Source: Flavobacteriales bacterium
Lineage (GTDB): Bacteria; Bacteroidota; Bacteroidia; Flavobacteriales_F; PHOS-HE28
Assembly: GCA_025455765.1 (NCBI GenBank)
Contig: JALOLX010000070.1
Location: forward strand, 1 to 7,830
Reading direction: 5' to 3'
DNA: 7,830 nucleotides
Part shown: piece by piece, positions 1 through 7,185 of the stretch
Layout: each line of letters begins with the position of its first letter
Numbering within the stretch: the first letter of the stretch is position 1
Notes under the pieces: generated by a model
What the model saw: only the letters and a program-made list of their open reading frames with translations
Database searches by the model: none
What the model was told of the DNA's origin: nothing
Made by a program: the position numbers and the translations under genes

Positions 1-589
1 TGGCGGCACCGTGGGCACCTTCGAGGCGATGGACGGCACCAGCGTCAGCTATGTGGACATGGCCGGTGGTGCCTTGTTCTTCACCCCCAGCTATTGGCTT
101 GGTATATCCTGGCATCACCTTAACCGCCCCAACCAATCCTTGCTGCTCAACGAGTCGCGGGTGCCCATGCGCTTCAGCATGCACGGCGGTTATCGCATGA
201 CCTTGCGTACACCGGTGATCAAGGAGCATCCGCAAAGCGTGGTGTTCGCGTTCAACTACCGCAGCCAGGAGAAGTACGATCAGTTGGATGTGGGGGCCTA
301 CTTCGAGCGCGATCCCTTCTTCGCGGGGATCTGGTTCCGCGGCATCCCCATCATGAAGGCCTATGCGCCCGGTTATGCGAACAACGACGCGGTCGCTCTG
401 CTCGTCGGGTTCAAGGTGAACGACCTGCGCAACGACCTGCGCATCGGATACAGTTACGACATCACCATCTCGCGCCTGGCCGGCCATAGCGGCGGCGCAC
501 ACGAGCTCACCTTGGGGTACGACATCGTTCAGCCCTACAAGAAGCGCTCGGCCACGCGTCGGCGCATCGTTCCCTGCGCCAAGTTCTAA
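1..589 (+). CDS. PorP/SprF family type IX secretion-associated outer-membrane protein, 3' part only
   Basis: This is the C-terminal part of a PorP/SprF-like beta-barrel, an outer-membrane family found in Bacteroidota and linked to type IX secretion, gliding and surface anchoring of large adhesins. The frame is open from base 2, so the gene runs off the left edge; the GTG at 11 is an internal valine codon, not a start. Family marks visible are the segment WLGISWHHLNRPNQS (about 98-145), then PMRFSMHGGY, a tract of alternating barrel strands, an ELTLGYD strand near the end, and the basic tail RRRIVPCAKF, close to the PCPKF-like ending common in this family. The stop is TAA at 587-589. About 195 residues are present; family members are usually about 300-350, so roughly the first 40% is missing. 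The gene converges on the ABC-F gene across a 76-base gap (590-665). PorP/SprF paralogues are numerous, so the partner substrate cannot be named. Confidence 0.88.
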   Translation, partial: GGTVGTFEAMDGTSVSYVDMAGGALFFTPSYWLGISWHHLNRPNQSLLLNESRVPMRFSMHGGYRMTLRTPVIKEHPQSVVFAFNYRSQEKYDQLDVGAYFERDPFFAGIWFRGIPIMKAYAPGYANNDAVALLVGFKVNDLRNDLRIGYSYDITISRLAGHSGGAHELTLGYDIVQPYKKRSATRRRIVPCAKF

Positions 590-665
590 GCACCAGCTTT
601 GCATCTCCTGAAGGAACAACCTCGGAGTCCATCGTTCAAGAGATCCTGAAGAGGCGATCTCCGCA

Positions 666-2542
666 CTACTGCCCCGCGCGTTCGCTCAGTTCCAGCCAGC
701 GGTCGGTCATTCGGTCCAGTTCCTTCACGGCGCGCTCCAATTCGATGGAGTGCTCCATCATCTGATGATGGTCGCCAGTACCGGTGGCCATCAGCTGCAG
801 CAGCTGTTCCTTCCGCGCTTCCAGGTCCGGCATCTGCTTATCGATGCGTTCAAGCTCCAACCGCTCGGCGTAGGTAAGCTTCTTCCGTAGTGGTGCTTCA
901 GTTGCGGTCTCCCGCACTTCCCGTTCCACTTTTTCAGCGCGCGGGCGTTCGCTCTCGGCCTTTTGTTTGTCGCGCAGGTCGGTGTAGCTGCCCACCCATT
1001 CCTTCACGCGGCCCTCGCCTTCAAAGACCAGCAGCTTGGTGCAGATCTTGTCCATGAAGAAGCGGTCATGGCTTACGATGAGCAGGCACACGTCGAGGTC
1101 CACCAGGAAGTCCTCCAAGGCGTTCAGCGTGGGGATGTCCAGGTCGTTGGTGGGCTCATCCAGGATCAGCACATCAGCACAGTACACAGGTACAGCCGGC
1201 GCCGCTCGCCACCGCTGAGGGTGCTGACGTATTGGTACTGCTTTTCCTTGTCGAACAGGAAGCGTTCCAGCAGGGCTGAAGCAGTAAGGGTGCGTCCTTT
1301 GTTCAGCGGGATCACCTCGGCGATATCGCGCACCACCTCGATGATGCGCTTGTCCTCGCTGATCGGGAGCCCCTGTTGGTCGAAGGTGCCGAGGATCACG
1401 GTGTCACCGATGCTCACGGTGCCCTGATCGGGCTTCATGCGCCCCACGAGCAGTTCGATGAAGGTGCTCTTGCCGATGCCGTTGGGTCCTACGATGCCGA
1501 TGCGATCGCCCCGTTTGAGCGAGTAGCTGAAGTGGCTGACGATGGGCCTGTAGGTCTCGGGCTTTTCAGGAGTACCGAAGGCCTTGGTGAGGTTCCGCGC
1601 TTCGATCACCTTGCCGCCGAGGCGTTCGGTCTTCACATCGATCTTCACTTCGTCGCGGTCGAAGCGGCGTGTGGCCTGGGCCTTTATCTCATCGAACTTG
1701 TCCAGGCGGCTTTTACTCTTGGTACCCCGCGCACGCGGCATCTTGCGCACCCATTCCAGTTCGCTGCGCATCAGTCCGCGCAGGTGCTGTTGGGTGGCGT
1801 CGCGCACCTCATCGAGCAGGGCCTTCTTCTCCACGTAGTAGCTGTAGTTGCCCTTGAAGCGGGTGAAGGCCCCGAACTCCATTTCGATGATCTCATCACA
1901 CACGCTGTCGAGGAAGTAGCGGTCGTGTGTCACCAGCAGCAGGGTCATGGCCGGCGTGTTGAGCTCGTTCTCCAACTGCTCGATCATGTTCAGGTCGAGG
2001 TGGTTGGTGGGCTCATCGAGGATCAGCACATCGGGCGCGTTGATCAGCACCTTGGCCATGGCCAGACGCTTTTGTTGGCCACCGCTGAGGGTGTTCACGG
2101 GCTGCTCCATATCGCGCAGGCCGAAGCGGTGGAGCAGGCTTTTTACGCGGGCCTCATGGTCCCAGGCATGCAGTTCGCCCATGCGGTCCACAGCGGCCTG
2201 CATGTCGCGCTCGTCGGCCTGTCTGGCCACCGCATGTTCATAGGCGCGAATGGCGTTGGAGAGGGGATCGTCCTGGTCCAGCATCTCATCCACCAAGCTG
2301 TGCGTGGCGGTCATCCGCACGTTCTGGTCCAGATAGCCTACGCGAAGCCCCTTGTTGAAGGTGACAATGCCTTCATCGGCGGTTTCCACCCCGGCGATGC
2401 ACTTCAGCAGAGTGCTTTTACCTGTGCCATTCCGCGCAACGATGGCGGTCTTCTGGCCTTTTTCCAGGCCAAAGGACACGTCCTTGAACAATTGGCGCGG
2501 CCCGTACCGTTTGGCAAGGCGTTCGACAGAGAGGACGTTCAT
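666..2542 (-). pseudogene. Uup-type ABC-F ATPase, split by a frameshift in the second ATPase domain
   Basis: ABC-F proteins are soluble twin-ATPase proteins that act on the ribosome or, for Uup, also in DNA and ribosome quality processes; they have no membrane domain. Reading from ATG at 2542: Walker A ARNGTGKST (residues 36-44), signature LSGGQ (152-156), Walker B VLILDEPTNHLD (172-183), switch VTHDR (204-208), the inter-domain linker with ARGTKSKSRL (271-280), second Walker A GPNGIGKST (352-360) and second signature LSGGE (442-446). The frame then hits TGA at 1166-1168 after residue 458. A different frame resumes with DVLILDEPTNDLD, VSHDR and a charged C-terminal coiled coil (KKLTYAERLELERID) typical of Uup, ending at 666. 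Family members normally have three residues, often xNP, between the LM and the Walker B strand; here they are gone. A GTG at 2563 is a possible start, but the ATG gives the usual MNVLSVERLAKRYG beginning. It lies 24 bases after the oxygenase stop. If the break is real, the truncated product lacks the second Walker B and is probably non-functional; an assembly error is the main alternative. Confidence 0.9.
1163..1180 (-). repeat. Tandem GTGCTGAT repeat at the frameshift point of the ABC-F gene
   Basis: On the minus strand this site reads GTGCTGATGTGCTGATCC, two abutting copies of GTGCTGAT. The same gene's first ATPase domain has the equivalent stretch with both copies separated (GTGCTGATC, nine bases coding NAP, then GATGTGCTGATC). 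If the second domain once had the same arrangement, the present sequence arises by removing 13 bases between two GATG copies, leaving one GATG at 1172-1175. The ancestral sequence is inferred, not seen. Confidence 0.7.
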
Positions 2543-2566
2543 GGGGCCGCGAAGGTAGCCCACAGG

Positions 2567-3544
2567 TCAGTGGTGGTCCTCCATCATGGCCGCCCGCTGG
2601 GTAAGCTCATGGTAGCAGAGCACATCGTCGGCGAAGCAGTGGATCACCATGCTTTTCCGACTGGCGTTCGGCGTGGACATTTTTTTTCCGCCGTGCAGCA
2701 GATTGGCATGCCAGAAGAGCACGTCGCCAGGTTCGGCGAGCAGTTCACTGCGCTCGAAGTTCCCCTCAGCGATCGACCGTTCGATGGCTTGCTCGTAGCG
2801 CAGATAGGCTTCCTGACCGATGACGAAGCGGTTGCCTCCGTGATCGTACTGACCATTGAGGAGGTAGGGTAAGCGGTGGCTGCCGGGGTGATACACCAGC
2901 GGACCGTTGTCGGGTGTGATCCGTTCCAGGGCGATCCAGGCAGCGGTCATATACCCCAGCGGATGGGTGGTCATATGGATGCTGTCGCTGTGGGCCGCCT
3001 GCTCGCTTCCGGTGAGGAAGTTGATGCTTTGGAACACGCGCATCTGACGGCCAAGGAGGAAGTCCATCACATCGAGGATGCGCCGGTCATGAACGTACCG
3101 ACGCAGCACCTCACTGTGGTGGAACGCGAACATGATCTTACGTCCGGTGAAGTTGAAGTCGACGACCTTGTCCCTGATCAGCCGGTCGATCTCGGCATTG
3201 ATCTCGTTCACTTCCTGCGGGCTGAACAAGCCGCGGATGACCAGGTAGCCGTTGGCAGGCCAGGCCAGTATTCCTTGTCGTGTGGCCTCATCGAAGCGCT
3301 GCAGCCCGGGGTGAGCGGCCAACTGCGCCACACCTTGTTCGGTATCCAGCCAGGGGAGCTCTTCTGTACGGGTGGCGGGAAGGATGGAGCTGTTGACCGG
3401 CATCAGCACACTGCGCTGGATGCCGTATTTATGGTACATGCGGCGGGCATGCGCAAGCTTCCGCAGGTTGAATAGATTGAGCAGCACATAGAGGCCCTTG
3501 ATCTTCCTCAATGTGCCGTAATACCGGTCAAGCCATTTGCGCAT
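2567..3544 (-). CDS. Phytanoyl-CoA dioxygenase (PhyH) family Fe(II)/2-oxoglutarate oxygenase
   Basis: A 325-residue cytoplasmic protein of the PhyH family, which use Fe(II), O2 and 2-oxoglutarate to hydroxylate small molecules or lipids. The iron-binding triad is visible: HSD at 185-187 (H185, D187) and the distal histidine in WHANLLHGG (H284). R296 lies 12 residues after H284, where the 2-oxoglutarate carboxylate-binding arginine is expected. The double-stranded beta-helix core runs from about residue 95 (NGYLVIRGLFSPQEV) to 305, and includes GPLVYHPGSHR (214-224) and EPGDVLFWHANLLHGG (271-286), both typical of the family. The first 90 or so residues are a basic, poorly recognised extension with no signal peptide. 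The start is ATG at 3544; no good ribosome-binding sequence precedes it. It begins 39 bases after the SCO stop and ends 24 bases before the ABC-F ATG. Bacterial PhyH proteins act on very varied substrates (osmolytes, lipids, secondary metabolites), so the substrate is unknown; the nearby acyl-CoA ligase is only a weak hint of lipid chemistry. Confidence 0.88.
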   Translation of the reverse strand: MRKWLDRYYGTLRKIKGLYVLLNLFNLRKLAHARRMYHKYGIQRSVLMPVNSSILPATRTEELPWLDTEQGVAQLAAHPGLQRFDEATRQGILAWPANGYLVIRGLFSPQEVNEINAEIDRLIRDKVVDFNFTGRKIMFAFHHSEVLRRYVHDRRILDVMDFLLGRQMRVFQSINFLTGSEQAAHSDSIHMTTHPLGYMTAAWIALERITPDNGPLVYHPGSHRLPYLLNGQYDHGGNRFVIGQEAYLRYEQAIERSIAEGNFERSELLAEPGDVLFWHANLLHGGKKMSTPNASRKSMVIHCFADDVLCYHELTQRAAMMEDHH

Positions 3545-3583
3545 GCGCAGTCACGTGTTGCATGCGAAAGTAACCGACAACCA

Positions 3584-4237
3584 TCACTGGTCGTTCTCCT
3601 TCAACAGCTTCGCAATGTCGCCGATGAGCCGGTCCACATCGGCAGGAGAAGTGCCATCGTAGAAGCCCCGCAGACGGCGTTGCGGGTCCACCAGCACGAA
3701 GTTCTCCGTGTGAACGAAGTCGTCCGGCCCTCCATCCCCTTCATCCAGCACAGCGAAGTAGCTCTTGCGGGCCAGGTCGTAGATCTGCGCGCGTTCGCCG
3801 GTCAGGAAGCGCCAGCGTTCGGGATCGGCGTTGTGTTTGGCGGCGTAGGCGGCCAATACCGGTACGGAGTCCATTTCAGGGGTCACCGAATGGGAGAGGA
3901 GCAGGAGGCGGGGCTCGTTCCGGTAGGCAGCCTGCACGCGTTCCAGTTGCACGGTCATCTTCGGACAGATGGTGGCACAGGTGGTGAAGAAGAAGTCGGC
4001 CACGATGATGCGTTCCCCGGCATCGGCCAGTGTGAAGCGCCCACCGAACTGGTCGATGAGGTTGAAGTCCTTGATGTGGTGTTCGCCCGTCACCCCTTTC
4101 AGCGACGGGTCCACCAGACGAGGGTCGAGCTGCGATGGATGGTAGATGGGCAGGGTGTCGGCCGGCTTCAGGATGAAGTAGGCGCTGATGACCAGTGCGG
4201 CGAAGAGTGCGAGAAAGACGATGATCCGAGTGCGCAT
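3584..4237 (-). CDS. SCO1/SenC/PrrC family copper chaperone, membrane-anchored
   Basis: A 217-residue SCO protein with a thioredoxin-like fold. The family delivers copper to the CuA site of cytochrome c oxidase or acts as a thiol redox protein on the outer face of the inner membrane. Residues 4-23 are a hydrophobic N-terminal anchor (RTRIIVFLALFAALVISAYF). The copper-binding CxxxC is present in FFFTTCATICPKM (C87, C91), with the conserved distal histidine H176 in DFVHTENFVLVD, so all three copper ligands are intact. Length is normal for the family. The open frame extends 60 codons upstream to 4417, but that extension lies inside the preceding DUF2490 gene and is arginine/proline/histidine-rich shadow sequence; the ATG at 4237 gives the proper anchor and lies only 2 bases after the DUF2490 TGA, suggesting translational coupling. 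No oxidase subunit genes are in the window, so a role in oxidase assembly comes from family knowledge only. Confidence 0.93.
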   Translation of the reverse strand: MRTRIIVFLALFAALVISAYFILKPADTLPIYHPSQLDPRLVDPSLKGVTGEHHIKDFNLIDQFGGRFTLADAGERIIVADFFFTTCATICPKMTVQLERVQAAYRNEPRLLLLSHSVTPEMDSVPVLAAYAAKHNADPERWRFLTGERAQIYDLARKSYFAVLDEGDGGPDDFVHTENFVLVDPQRRLRGFYDGTSPADVDRLIGDIAKLLKENDQ

Positions 4238-4239
4238 GG

Positions 4240-4926
4240 TCAACGCATGTCGAAGGTGTATGCCAGGCTGAGGATCCACTGCTGCCCCGGCCAGGATACC
4301 TGGGTGTCGCGGTCGTGGATGATCGATACGCCGAGCTCCTGGTCCTTCTTGATCTTCACGTCGGTACCGACCTGGTAGCGGATGCCGGTGTAGCGCATGC
4401 CCTGGAAGCCCGCCCAAGTGAAGAACTCCACGGTGAACTGCGGATCGTACTTGAAGTCGGGAACGTTATAGGTGGCCCCGAAGCGGTTCCGTAGCACTTC
4501 GCGCCGCTCACCAAAAGGCCGGTAATTGTGCTGGTAGGAGAAGCGATAGTCCAGTTCCAGGCGATCGAACTCTTTCTTCATGGAGATGCGCATTCCGCTG
4601 CGGTGCCGGTTGCGCGCGCCGTTGCGGAAGGCCACCCGCTGTTCCACGCCCACGTTGATCCAGTCCGCCAGCTTGTAGCGTGCGCTGCCGTCCAGGAACA
4701 CCTGACCGCCATCAGCCAGTTCATCCCCGGTGCGATAGCCAGCTTCGGCGGCCAGGTCCAAGCGTTTGTATGCTTCTTTGCCGATGAGCTCATGCAGGAA
4801 CATGGGAGCGTCCATTTTGGTCCCAACGCTGACCCACAGTCCATTGTTCCGCGTAGGGCGCAATGCATCTTGTGCACTTGATACCAATGCGCAGGCAACA
4901 CCAATGAGCAGGCCGAGAACGCGCAT
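4240..4926 (-). CDS. DUF2490 family outer-membrane beta-barrel protein
   Basis: A 228-residue exported protein resembling the DUF2490 family, whose function is not known. A signal peptide is clear: MRVLGLLIGVACALVSSA with likely cleavage before Q19. The mature part has alternating polar and hydrophobic strands rich in aromatic residues and arginine, as expected of a small outer-membrane barrel: NNGLWVSVGTKM near the start, GARNRHRSGMRISMKKEF (103-120), LELDYRFSYQHNYRPFG, LRNRFGATYN (145-154), FTVEFFTW (164-171), and a final strand WILSLAYTFDMR. The start is ATG at 4926, 4 bases after the lipoprotein TGA; the stop TGA is 2 bases before the SCO ATG. Placement between a lipoprotein and a SCO protein points to an envelope gene group. 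The family call rests on overall pattern and strand composition rather than a catalytic motif; an unrelated small barrel is possible. Confidence 0.72.
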   Translation of the reverse strand: MRVLGLLIGVACALVSSAQDALRPTRNNGLWVSVGTKMDAPMFLHELIGKEAYKRLDLAAEAGYRTGDELADGGQVFLDGSARYKLADWINVGVEQRVAFRNGARNRHRSGMRISMKKEFDRLELDYRFSYQHNYRPFGERREVLRNRFGATYNVPDFKYDPQFTVEFFTWAGFQGMRYTGIRYQVGTDVKIKKDQELGVSIIHDRDTQVSWPGQQWILSLAYTFDMR

Positions 4927-4930
4927 GGGA

Positions 4931-5314
4931 TCAATAACGCAGGATCGTGATCGTCGGAACGTTCACGATGTCGCGGCGGCCATCGATCTCCGCTGAACGG
5001 AATACACCCTCCCGGCAACCATCATTGTCGCATTCGCTGATGGCGTACACACGGTAGGGGCCTTTGCGCAGCCATGGGAAGCGGAACTCGCCGTTGGGCC
5101 CGGTGCGGGTATCGTCATCGTGGTATTGTCCGTCGCCGTAAATGATGAAAACGCGCTCGTCCACCGCCGGAAAGGGATCATCCAGGGGGTTGCCGCTGAG
5201 CGATACGTTCTGCATCAGTACCACACCCCGTATCTCGGCCCGGCCACCATCGCCGGGTTCCTTGGAGCAAGCAGTGAGGAAGAGGACGGCAGAGAGCAAC
5301 AGAGCAGCGCGCAT
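4931..5314 (-). CDS. Small lipoprotein with a predicted beta-sandwich (carboxypeptidase regulatory-like) domain
   Basis: A 127-residue lipoprotein, no specific family recognised. MRAALLLSAVLFLTAC is a compact signal with lipobox LTAC; C16 would be lipidated. After a short SKEPGDGG linker comes one small domain: AEIRGVVLMQN, an acidic stretch (YGDGQYHDDDT, 59-69), and GPNGEFRFPWLRKGPYRVYAISE (72-94), the usual 'decorate and flow' pattern of carboxypeptidase-regulatory or transthyretin-like beta-sandwich domains, ending VNVPTITILRY. C95 and C100 form a CDNDGC pair that could be a disulphide or metal site. An in-frame ATG at 5350 would add 12 residues; the ATG at 5314 is preferred because it gives a standard short lipoprotein signal. 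It begins 39 bases after the ligase stop and ends 4 bases before the DUF2490 gene. Role unknown; it may stabilise or assist the neighbouring envelope proteins. Confidence 0.75.
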   Translation of the reverse strand: MRAALLLSAVLFLTACSKEPGDGGRAEIRGVVLMQNVSLSGNPLDDPFPAVDERVFIIYGDGQYHDDDTRTGPNGEFRFPWLRKGPYRVYAISECDNDGCREGVFRSAEIDGRRDIVNVPTITILRY

Positions 5315-5353
5315 GGTGATGTTAAGAGGCCGTGAAGGTAGCGTGAACATCGT

Positions 5354-7117
5354 TCAGCTGCCCGCATAGATGCGTTCCACCAAGGCGCTGTATTTGGTGA
5401 CGATCTGTTTCCTGCGCAGCTTCAGGGTGGGGGTGAGTTCGCCACCGTCAATGGTCCATTCCTGGGGCAGGAGTTCGATCTTTTTCACCTGTTCCCACTG
5501 GCCCAACCCTTCGTTGGCCTGCGTCACCTCTTTGAAGATGCGCGACCGGATGCGCTCATCGGCGATGACCTGTTCACGGCTGGTGAAGGGGATCCCCTTG
5601 CGCTCGCAGTAGTCCTTGAGGAAGTTGAATTCGGGCACTACCAATGCAGCGGGGAAGTTGCGGTTCTCACCGATCACCATCACCTGCTCGATGAAGCGCG
5701 AGGCCTTCAACTTGTTCTCCATCACCTGCGGAGCCACGTACTTGCCGCCGCTGGTCTTGAAGATCTCCTTCTTGCGGTCGGTGATGCGCAGGAAGCCCTC
5801 GCTGGTGATCTCGCCGATGTCGCCGGTATGCAGCCAACCGTCCGCATCAATGGTCTGGCGCGTCATTTCCTCGTCCTTGTAGTAGCCGATCATGATGTTC
5901 GGTCCTTTGGCAAGGATCTCGCCATCCTCCGCGATCCGCACCGTGACACCGGGGATCGGTCTACCCACGGAGCCGAAGCGCAGGCCGTCGTTGCGCTGGT
6001 CGTTCACGGTGATCACCGGCGACGATTCCGTGAGGCCGTACCCCTCCATCACCGGTATGCCAGCCGCGTTGAACACGCGCGCCAGACGGGGTTGCAGGGC
6101 GGCGCTGCCACTGGCCACCACGCGACAATTCCCCCCCAGGGCCGCCTGCCACTTGCTGAAGATGAGCTTGCGGGCGATGGCCAGCTGGATGTTGTACCAC
6201 GGACTGCGGCCGTGTACTTCGTAACGGTGGCCCAGCTCCAGCGCCCAGAAGAAGAGGGTGCGCTTCACACCGGTCAGCGCGTCCCCTTTGGCCACGATCT
6301 TGTCGTAGATCTTCTCCAAAAGACGGGGTACCGCTGTGAACACGTCCGGCGCAACTTCACGGATGCGATCGCCCAGGTCGTCGAGGCTCTCCTGGAAGTG
6401 GATGCTCACCCCGGAATACATGTAGAGGTACATGAGCATCCGCTCGTAGATGTGCGACAGCGGCAGGAAGCTGATGCAGCGCGCATTGTGGTCCACCGGG
6501 AAGCGGGTCATGCTGGCGATGACGTTGCTGAGGATGTTGCGGTGGGTGAGCATTACTCCCTTTGGACGTCCGGTGGTGCCGCTGGTGTAGATGATGGTGG
6601 CCAGGTCATCGGGCTTCACCTGGGCCTTGTAGGCGCTGAGGGTGGGGATATCACTATCCTGTCCCAGCGCGGCCACGGCTTCCCAATGCGTGTGGTCGGG
6701 CAGGCGATCGAAGCTGTAGAGCTTTTGCAGGGCCGGGCAGCTGGCCTGGGCCTGTTGGGCCTTGCCCATGATCTCGGCATTGCTGCCGAAGAAGATCTTG
6801 CTCTCCGAGTGGTTGAGCACGTAGGCGAAATCCTCGGCGCTGCTGGTGGGGTAGATGGGAATACCGATGGCACCGATGCGCAGCACGGCCTGGTCCACCA
6901 GGCACCACTCGCTGCGGTTGCCGCTCGCAATGGCCACCCGGTCGCCCGGCTTGATGCCCAGCTGCATGAGGCCCAGCGCGATGCGGTCGGCCCGTTCGAT
7001 GAGCGCGCGTGTGCTGATGCCTTCCCAGCGGTCACCGACCTTGCTGGCAATGGCGATCTCCTTGGGATGTGCGGCGAGCTGATGCTCGGGCAGGTCGTGC
7101 AGTCGGGTCGGCTCCAT
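5354..7117 (-). CDS. Long-chain fatty acid-CoA ligase (AMP-forming, FAA1-like)
   Basis: A complete 587-residue member of the adenylate-forming superfamily. It would activate a long-chain fatty acid with ATP to an acyl-adenylate and then form acyl-CoA, feeding lipid synthesis or beta-oxidation. Motifs in order: P-loop YTSGTTGRPKG (177-187), FLPLSHIYER (217-226), GYGLTESSP (359-367), DGWLHTGDIG (426-435) with D433, the hinge and linker region RITDRKKEIFKTSGGKYVAP (444-463), and the C-terminal lysine in LTPTLKLRRK (K566). The FKTSGGKYVAP signature and insertion pattern resemble the long-chain FAA1 group rather than acetyl-CoA synthetases. There is no signal peptide; the protein is cytosolic or peripherally membrane-bound. 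The start is firm: an in-frame TAA lies at 7127-7129, only nine bases before the ATG. The stop is TGA at 5354-5356. It could head the transcription unit running to 666. The chain-length range cannot be judged. Confidence 0.93.
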   Translation of the reverse strand: MEPTRLHDLPEHQLAAHPKEIAIASKVGDRWEGISTRALIERADRIALGLMQLGIKPGDRVAIASGNRSEWCLVDQAVLRIGAIGIPIYPTSSAEDFAYVLNHSESKIFFGSNAEIMGKAQQAQASCPALQKLYSFDRLPDHTHWEAVAALGQDSDIPTLSAYKAQVKPDDLATIIYTSGTTGRPKGVMLTHRNILSNVIASMTRFPVDHNARCISFLPLSHIYERMLMYLYMYSGVSIHFQESLDDLGDRIREVAPDVFTAVPRLLEKIYDKIVAKGDALTGVKRTLFFWALELGHRYEVHGRSPWYNIQLAIARKLIFSKWQAALGGNCRVVASGSAALQPRLARVFNAAGIPVMEGYGLTESSPVITVNDQRNDGLRFGSVGRPIPGVTVRIAEDGEILAKGPNIMIGYYKDEEMTRQTIDADGWLHTGDIGEITSEGFLRITDRKKEIFKTSGGKYVAPQVMENKLKASRFIEQVMVIGENRNFPAALVVPEFNFLKDYCERKGIPFTSREQVIADERIRSRIFKEVTQANEGLGQWEQVKKIELLPQEWTIDGGELTPTLKLRRKQIVTKYSALVERIYAGS

Positions 7118-7122
7118 GGTCC

Positions 7123-7156
7123 CAAATTAACGGTACGGAAGCATTCCCGGTTCAAG
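7123..7156 (-). promoter_or_regulatory. Possible Bacteroidota-type promoter before the acyl-CoA ligase
   Basis: The minus strand carries TTAATTTG at 7130-7123, one mismatch from the Bacteroidota -7 consensus TAnnTTTG, in an AT-rich patch within GC-rich sequence. A CTTG at 7156-7153 could serve as a weak -33 element, with a 22-base spacer that is slightly longer than the usual 19 or so. Only five bases separate the -7 element from the ligase ATG, so transcription from it would begin at or next to the start codon, giving a nearly leaderless message. It is the only plausible promoter in the 68-base gap, but the match is modest. Confidence 0.28.
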
Positions 7157-7185
7157 CGGCACTATTGGACGCCGTGAACAGCGGC

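Noticed and set aside
640..661. Inverted repeat GAGATC / GATCTC with a 10-base loop between the convergent genes.
   Set aside because: The stem is only 6 base pairs, half of them A-T, and no T-run follows on either strand, so a terminator call is not supported.
1160..1190. Programmed -1 ribosomal frameshift in the ABC-F gene.
   Set aside because: No X XXY YYZ slippery heptamer is present, and a simple shift would still leave the conserved three residues before Walker B missing. A deletion explains both features.
2427..2443. Walker A of the first ABC-F domain reads ARNGTGKST, without the usual first glycine.
   Set aside because: An alanine at this position is common in ABC-F proteins of Bacteroidota, and the lysine and serine that bind ATP are intact, so it is not a defect.
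1376..2872. A 498-codon open frame on the plus strand.
   Set aside because: It lies antisense to the ABC-F and oxygenase genes, is rich in His, Val, Leu and Ala with no recognisable motif, and crosses the boundary of two real genes. It is the expected mirror of GC-biased codon use.
3565..3572. TACTTTCG on the minus strand before the PhyH oxygenase, resembling a -7 element.
   Set aside because: It has one mismatch and there is no TTTG-like -33 element at a suitable distance; too weak to call.
4238..4417. A 60-codon N-terminal extension of the SCO gene.
   Set aside because: It lies within the DUF2490 coding region and is Arg/Pro/His-rich; using it would bury the hydrophobic anchor that properly begins at the ATG at 4237.
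5828..7177. A 449-codon open frame on the plus strand.
   Set aside because: It is antisense to the fully conserved acyl-CoA ligase and has low-complexity His/Ala/Gly/Val composition without motifs; a shadow frame.
7171..7185. Inverted repeat GCCG / CGGC just after the glycosylase stop.
   Set aside because: A 4-base stem with a 7-base loop and no T-run is expected by chance at this GC content.
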